Assembly: GCA_946402065.1 (NCBI GenBank)
Contig: CAMIVR010000007.1
Coordinates: 1-64,000 of the forward strand
Reading direction: 5' to 3'
Length of the DNA: 64,000 nt
Source: an uncultured Brevibacillus sp.
GTDB taxonomy: Bacteria; Bacillota; Bacilli; Brevibacillales; Brevibacillaceae
The notes under the pieces are model-generated. The model worked only from the letters and a program-made list of their open reading frames with translations, was not told the DNA's origin and did not search any database. Position numbers and translations under genes: made by a program. Of the stretch, positions 59,449 to 64,000 are shown piece by piece (the stretch's first letter is position 1; the number at the start of each line of letters is the position of its first letter).

Positions 59449-60384
59449 ATGATTTCAAAAAGAAAGCCTGCCCGTCTGACCGCCGGAGATACCATTGGCA
59501 TCGTCTCGCCAGCCAGTTGGCCAAACAGGGAAAAGGCTTTGCAGGGGGCCAAATGGTTCGAGCAGCGCGGCATCCGTGTCGAGTTCGGTACGTCGCTGAC
59601 TCGCCAGTATGGGTACTTGGGCGGGACTGACCAAGAGCGGGTGGATGAGCTGCATGAGATGTTTGCAAGTCCGGCGATCAAGGGAATCTTTTGCGCTTGC
59701 GGCGGTTACGGCACAGGCAGAATCGCTTCCATGCTGGACTATGATTTGATTCGGGCCAACCCGAAAATTTTCTGGGGCTACAGTGACATTACGTTTTTGC
59801 TCAACGCCTTTTACCAGAGGGCCGGGCTGGTTACGTTTCACGGACCGATGCTCAGCTCCGATATCGGGCAGCCCGATGTGCACCCGTTGACACTGGAGAC
59901 GCTGGAGCAAGTGTTTGTCGGAAAGCCATTCACGTACAACGAGAACTATTCCATCCTGACGGCGATTGTCGAAGGAGAGGCAAGCGGAGAGATCGTTGGC
60001 GGCAATCTGTCCCTGCTCAGCAGCAGTATTGGCACAGCCTTTGAGATTGATACAAAAGGGAAGCTGCTCTTGATTGAAGAGGTGGATGAGGACATTTACC
60101 GCGTGGACAGAATGCTGAATCAATTGAAAATGGCCGGTAAATTCGACGATGCAGCAGGAGTACTGCTGGGAGACTTCCGTAACTGCGAAGCAGGGAAGCG
60201 CTCGCTGACACTGACTCTTGATCAAGTGTTTCGCGATCACATTCTGCCTTCCGGCAAGCCGACGCTAAGCGGATTCAAAATCGGACATTGCTCGCCCAAT
60301 TTTGCCGTTCCCATCGGCGGGCTGGGTACAATCAATACCTATCAAAAAACGTTAATAGTGGAGGAATCCGGTGTCAGTGAGTAA
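59449..60384 (+). CDS. ykfA: LD-carboxypeptidase (YkfA-like)
   Basis: GDTIGIVSPASW; RAGLVTFHGPMLSSDIG; GGNLSLLSSSIGT. Confidence 0.9.
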   Translation: MISKRKPARLTAGDTIGIVSPASWPNREKALQGAKWFEQRGIRVEFGTSLTRQYGYLGGTDQERVDELHEMFASPAIKGIFCACGGYGTGRIASMLDYDLIRANPKIFWGYSDITFLLNAFYQRAGLVTFHGPMLSSDIGQPDVHPLTLETLEQVFVGKPFTYNENYSILTAIVEGEASGEIVGGNLSLLSSSIGTAFEIDTKGKLLLIEEVDEDIYRVDRMLNQLKMAGKFDDAAGVLLGDFRNCEAGKRSLTLTLDQVFRDHILPSGKPTLSGFKIGHCSPNFAVPIGGLGTINTYQKTLIVEESGVSE

Positions 60385-60421
60385 TGTAAGCCAAGAAGAG
60401 CAAGTGAAGGTGGAGACAGAT

Positions 60422-61501
60422 ATGGTGATTCAAGACATCGAAGTGAAGCGGATATCCGTTCCCTTGAAAAAACCGTTTAAAACTGCGCTGCGTACAGTGG
60501 AACAGCTCGAGTCGGTTCTGGTGAAAATCACCTGCGACAACGGCATGGTCGGTTGGGGGGAAGCGTCAGCAACCGTGGTCATTACCGGTGACAGCATCGA
60601 GAGCATCGAGGCGGCGATCACGAAAACGATGAAACCGCAATTAATTGGCAAAAACCTGCTTGCTCATGAGCAAGTATTTCACACCCTGCACCAGTCGATG
60701 GTCGGCAACAGCAGCGCCAAAGCCGCAGTGGATATCGCTCTGTACGATTTGATTGCACAGCGCTGCAATCTGCCGCTGTACCAACTGCTGGGCGGCTATC
60801 AAAAGCAGTTGGAGACTGACTATACGGTCAGTGTCAACTCTCCGCGCGAGATGGGCGAAGATGCTGCGGAGTACTTGAAGCAGGGATTTAATGTACTGAA
60901 AATCAAAGTGGGCAAGGATAACATTGACGATGACATTCTGCGGATTCAAGAGATTCGCAAAATGGTCGGCAACGCGGTAAAAATCCGTCTGGACGCCAAC
61001 CAAGGCTGGGACATGAAAGAAGCCATTCGCTCCATTCGCAAGATGGAAGACATGGGACTTGACATCGAACTGGTGGAACAGCCGGTGAAAGCCCATGACA
61101 TCGAAGGGATGAGACGGGTGACCCAAGCCGTAGACACCCCGATCATGGCGGACGAAAGTGTGTTCACGCCAGCGCAGGCTGCGGAAATTCTGTACACGCG
61201 TGCTGCCGATATGATTAATATCAAGCTGATGAAGTCCGGCGGTATTTTCAAGGCCCAGCTGATTAATCAAATGGCTGAGGAATTCGGCGTCGAGTGCATG
61301 GTCGGCAGCATGATTGAATCCCGGCTCTCCGTAACCGCTGCTGCGCATTTTGCCGCCAGCAAGAAAAACATTACCCGGTTTGACTTCGATGCGCCGCTTA
61401 TGCTCTTAAACGACATTGTTGACGGTGGCGTACAATACGAGGGTCGGGTCATGACACTGCCGGATTTGCCAGGATTGGGCATTCGTTCGGTGAACGTGTA
61501 G
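60422..61501 (+). CDS. ykfB: Dipeptide (L-Ala-D/L-Glu) epimerase, enolase superfamily
   Basis: LKIKVGKDNIDDDI; IRLDANQGWDMKEAI; ELVEQPVKAHDIEGM. Upstream GTG 60371 also possible. Confidence 0.92.
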   Translation: MVIQDIEVKRISVPLKKPFKTALRTVEQLESVLVKITCDNGMVGWGEASATVVITGDSIESIEAAITKTMKPQLIGKNLLAHEQVFHTLHQSMVGNSSAKAAVDIALYDLIAQRCNLPLYQLLGGYQKQLETDYTVSVNSPREMGEDAAEYLKQGFNVLKIKVGKDNIDDDILRIQEIRKMVGNAVKIRLDANQGWDMKEAIRSIRKMEDMGLDIELVEQPVKAHDIEGMRRVTQAVDTPIMADESVFTPAQAAEILYTRAADMINIKLMKSGGIFKAQLINQMAEEFGVECMVGSMIESRLSVTAAAHFAASKKNITRFDFDAPLMLLNDIVDGGVQYEGRVMTLPDLPGLGIRSVNV

Positions 61502-61520
61502 AGAGGAGATACGTGATAAA

Positions 61521-62438
61521 ATGAAAGCAATCGTTTCTGCAGCCGTAGCTACCGTTTGGACGACACCGGAGAAACCGCGGGCAATCGACACCCCCGCTCT
61601 GGGGAATCCGGTTGAGCTTAGAAGCTGGCTGGATTCGCTCAGTGTGGAAGAGAAATTAAACTTTTACGATAATAATGCAATTCAGACCCAGGCCCTGTAC
61701 GGCACATGCGTGGAAATTGTCGAAGAGCAGGATGGCTGGTCCCATATCCTCATTCCCGAGCAGCCATCGAAGAAAGACCCGGTCGGATATCCGGGGTGGG
61801 TGCCGACGATCCAGCTGGCACCGTGGAACGAGGCATTTGCCGTGGAGGAAGGCGATGAGATCGCTATGGTGACGGCTGCATTTGCCAACCTGTACGACGC
61901 TGCCAAACGGCCCGGTATCGAGCTTGCTTTCCTGACCAAGCTGCCGGTGCTCGCTTCAAGCGACGAGTGGGTCAAGGTTGCGACGGTAGACGGTGAAGGC
62001 TTTTTGCGGAAGGCCGATATACGACTCGTTCAACACAAGCGGCCCGTCGAGCTGGAGGGCAATCCCGGCGAAGCTATCGTAGCCTCGGCCAAGCGATTTC
62101 TCAACCTGCACTATTTGTGGGGCGGCATGTCGTCTTACGGCTACGACTGCTCCGGCTTTGCCTATAATATGCACCGCTCCATCGGCATTCAGATTCCCCG
62201 CGATGCACAGGATCAGGCGGTGGAAGGCCAGTGGGTCGAGAAGGAAGCGCTTCTCCCGGGAGATTTGCTGTTTTTTGCCCATGAAGAAGGCAAGGGCAGG
62301 GTTCATCACGTCGGGATCTATATCGGCGACGGCGAGATGATTCATTCCCCCGATTCCACGTCAGCGATTGAAATCGTCAAGCTGGCAGGCTACAAACTGG
62401 AGAAGGAACACGTTATTTCGCGACGGTACTGGTCGTAA
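61521..62438 (+). CDS. ykfC: NlpC/P60 gamma-D-glutamyl-L-diamino acid endopeptidase (YkfC-like)
   Basis: YLWGGMSSYGYDCSGFAYNMHRSIGIQIPRDAQDQ; LLFFAHEEGKGRVHHVGIYIGDGEMIHSP. Confidence 0.94.
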   Translation: MKAIVSAAVATVWTTPEKPRAIDTPALGNPVELRSWLDSLSVEEKLNFYDNNAIQTQALYGTCVEIVEEQDGWSHILIPEQPSKKDPVGYPGWVPTIQLAPWNEAFAVEEGDEIAMVTAAFANLYDAAKRPGIELAFLTKLPVLASSDEWVKVATVDGEGFLRKADIRLVQHKRPVELEGNPGEAIVASAKRFLNLHYLWGGMSSYGYDCSGFAYNMHRSIGIQIPRDAQDQAVEGQWVEKEALLPGDLLFFAHEEGKGRVHHVGIYIGDGEMIHSPDSTSAIEIVKLAGYKLEKEHVISRRYWS

Positions 62439-62511
62439 CGGACAGCCATGCCTGATTGCTGACCGTTCGCTGTCACTCATGCATTTCAAATTCAGCAGGA
62501 GGTTTGACCCT

Positions 62512-63468
62512 GTGCAAAAGAAAAAACTGATCCAGGTGAAAAATTTAAAAAAGTACTTTTCCATCGGAAACGGGCAAACGTTGAAAGCTGTTGATGATGT
62601 GTCATTCGACATTTACCAGGGAGAAACATTGGGATTGGTCGGAGAGTCTGGCTGCGGAAAATCGACCACAGGGCGTACCGTAATCGGCCTGTACCAGCCG
62701 ACAGCGGGTGAGATTATCCTCGACGGGCAAAATGTCCACAAGTCGTCGCCTGCCGATCGTCGCAAGCTGACCAGCAAGATGCAGATGATCTTTCAGGATC
62801 CGTATGCCTCGTTAAATCCACGGATGAATGTCACGGAAATTATCTCCGAGGGTATGGCGCTCAACGGGCTGTACAAAAACAATCGAATGAAGCGCGTCAT
62901 CGAACTGCTGGAGATGGTTGGACTGCATAAGGAGCACGCCAACCGGTTTCCCCATGAGTTCAGCGGCGGCCAACGCCAACGGATCGGCATTGCTCGTGCG
63001 CTCGCCGTTAATCCGGACTTTATCATTGCCGATGAGCCCATTTCCGCACTGGACGTGTCTGTGCAGGCACAAGTCGTCAATCTCATGAAGAATTTGCAGC
63101 GGGAACAAAAGCTGACCTATCTGTTCATTGCCCACGATCTGGCGATGGTGAAGCATATCAGCGACAGGATTGGCGTCATGTACCTGGGCAACCTCGTAGA
63201 AATGACTGCGAGCGAAAAGCTCTACGAAAGCCCGAAACACCCGTACACGCAAGCGCTCCTGTCAGCGATCCCGATGCCCGATCCTGATCTTGAACAAAAT
63301 CGGGAACGGATTATTCTCGAAGGCGACGTCCCCAGCCCGGTGAACCCGCCGAGCGGCTGTGTGTTCCGCACGAGATGCTCTGTGGCCAAAGAGGTGTGTG
63401 CGCATGTCAAGCCAGCTTGGAAAGAAGTTGCTCCGAGCCATTTTGCTGCGTGCCATTTATATGAATAG
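62512..63468 (+). CDS. ykfD: Oligopeptide ABC transporter ATPase (DppF/YkfD-like)
   Basis: GESGCGKSTTGRTVIGLYQPTAGEI; FSGGQRQRIGIARALAVNPDFIIADEPISALDVSVQAQVVNLM. GTG 62512 preferred. Confidence 0.93.
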   Translation: MQKKKLIQVKNLKKYFSIGNGQTLKAVDDVSFDIYQGETLGLVGESGCGKSTTGRTVIGLYQPTAGEIILDGQNVHKSSPADRRKLTSKMQMIFQDPYASLNPRMNVTEIISEGMALNGLYKNNRMKRVIELLEMVGLHKEHANRFPHEFSGGQRQRIGIARALAVNPDFIIADEPISALDVSVQAQVVNLMKNLQREQKLTYLFIAHDLAMVKHISDRIGVMYLGNLVEMTASEKLYESPKHPYTQALLSAIPMPDPDLEQNRERIILEGDVPSPVNPPSGCVFRTRCSVAKEVCAHVKPAWKEVAPSHFAACHLYE

Positions 63469-63480
63469 ACGGACTTTCTA

Positions 63481-63515
63481 AACCTGCCGCTTGTAACGCA
63501 AGAAGGCGGGTTTTT
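63481..63515 (+). terminator. Intrinsic terminator after ykfD
   Basis: AACCTGCC...GGCGGGTTTTT. Confidence 0.7.
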
Positions 63516-63719
63516 CTTTTGGGAGCGTCGCGGTGTTGCTTGTTATTCTTTCCTGTTGTTTTTTATACCCTGTATATGGTATACCTTCCAAGAATAATTT
63601 ATAGGTAGTTACGTTAATATTCTGTAAAATGAGAAGGAATCGACATACTCCTGTCGAAATACGCAGATAGACAATAAAAAACTGAATAGTTTCTATCTCA
63701 AGTGAAGTGAGGGTTGCAA

Positions 63720-64000
63720 ATGAATGCGAGTTACTCCTCTTTTCAATCTTCACCCCGACGCTGGCAACATATTGAGACTGCGTTAGGCATCGTCGTTCCC
63801 CGTTCGCTTAAATCTGACACATCTGCGCTGCTTTTCCTCGAAGGGGTTGCTGCTACACCTCTCATTGAAAAAGATGAAGAACTGGAGCTGTTGATTCGCT
63901 ATCAGCGAGACGGTGATCTGGAGGCTCGTGAACGGCTCGTACGCGCCTATTTGCGCTATGTGGTCAACACGGCACTGCGTCACTTGAAGAAGGGAATGCC
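63720..64000 (+). CDS. Sigma-70-family RNA polymerase sigma factor, N-terminal part (runs off window)
   Basis: Open frame MNASYSSFQSSPRRWQHIETALG...LIEKDEELELLIRYQRDGDLEARERLVRAYLRYVVNTALRHLKKGM; region 1.2/2-like. Absent from supplied ORF list because it has no stop. Confidence 0.7.
   Translation, partial: MNASYSSFQSSPRRWQHIETALGIVVPRSLKSDTSALLFLEGVAATPLIEKDEELELLIRYQRDGDLEARERLVRAYLRYVVNTALRHLKKGM

Noticed and set aside
1-64000. CRISPR arrays, tRNA and rRNA genes
   Set aside because: No regularly spaced direct repeats and no convincing tRNA/rRNA signatures were seen in intergenic regions by eye; a tRNAscan/cmscan run would be decisive.

Overview
The window reads as a Firmicutes (Brevibacillus/Paenibacillaceae-like) chromosome segment; the genus is inferred from gene order and protein flavour, not from a search. 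The left part is core: mfd (3' part), a PrsA/SurA-type foldase, spoVT, a SpoVB-like MATE protein, mazG/yabN, rqcP/yabO, yabP, yabQ, divIC, yabR, spoIIE, yabS, yabT, a split ThrE-type exporter, tilS, hpt, ftsH, a Cof-type HAD hydrolase, nadA, a PCYCGC lipoprotein, a zinc ABC transporter with a Zur/Fur regulator, nadB-nadC-coaX and nagA. It is followed by a chemoreceptor, an ECF sigma factor with a DUF4179-type partner, an alcohol dehydrogenase and two transposase remnants. The accessory core (about 36.5-54.0 kb) holds two adjacent Tad/Flp-type secretion-pilus loci. Cluster A is nearly canonical (CpaB, TadZ/CpaE, TadA/CpaF, TadB, TadC, Flp-like pilin, TadV peptidase, TadE, TadF-like). Cluster B is highly divergent: it keeps a CpaF-like ATPase and two TadB/C-like platform proteins, both of its TadZ/CpaE-like proteins have lost the Walker A lysine, no prepilin peptidase or Flp is recognisable, and it ends in a string of short single-TM proteins. 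The two clusters share a conserved ~22-nt element downstream of a small hairpin, and cluster B has structured leaders. I regard cluster B and its cis-elements as the best candidate for an undescribed system. The right part is a dpp-ykf dipeptide uptake / murein-peptide recycling operon, and the window ends inside a sigma-70-like gene that is absent from the supplied ORF list. A ~204-nt nested hairpin upstream of spoIIE is a candidate structured RNA. No tRNA, rRNA or CRISPR was seen.
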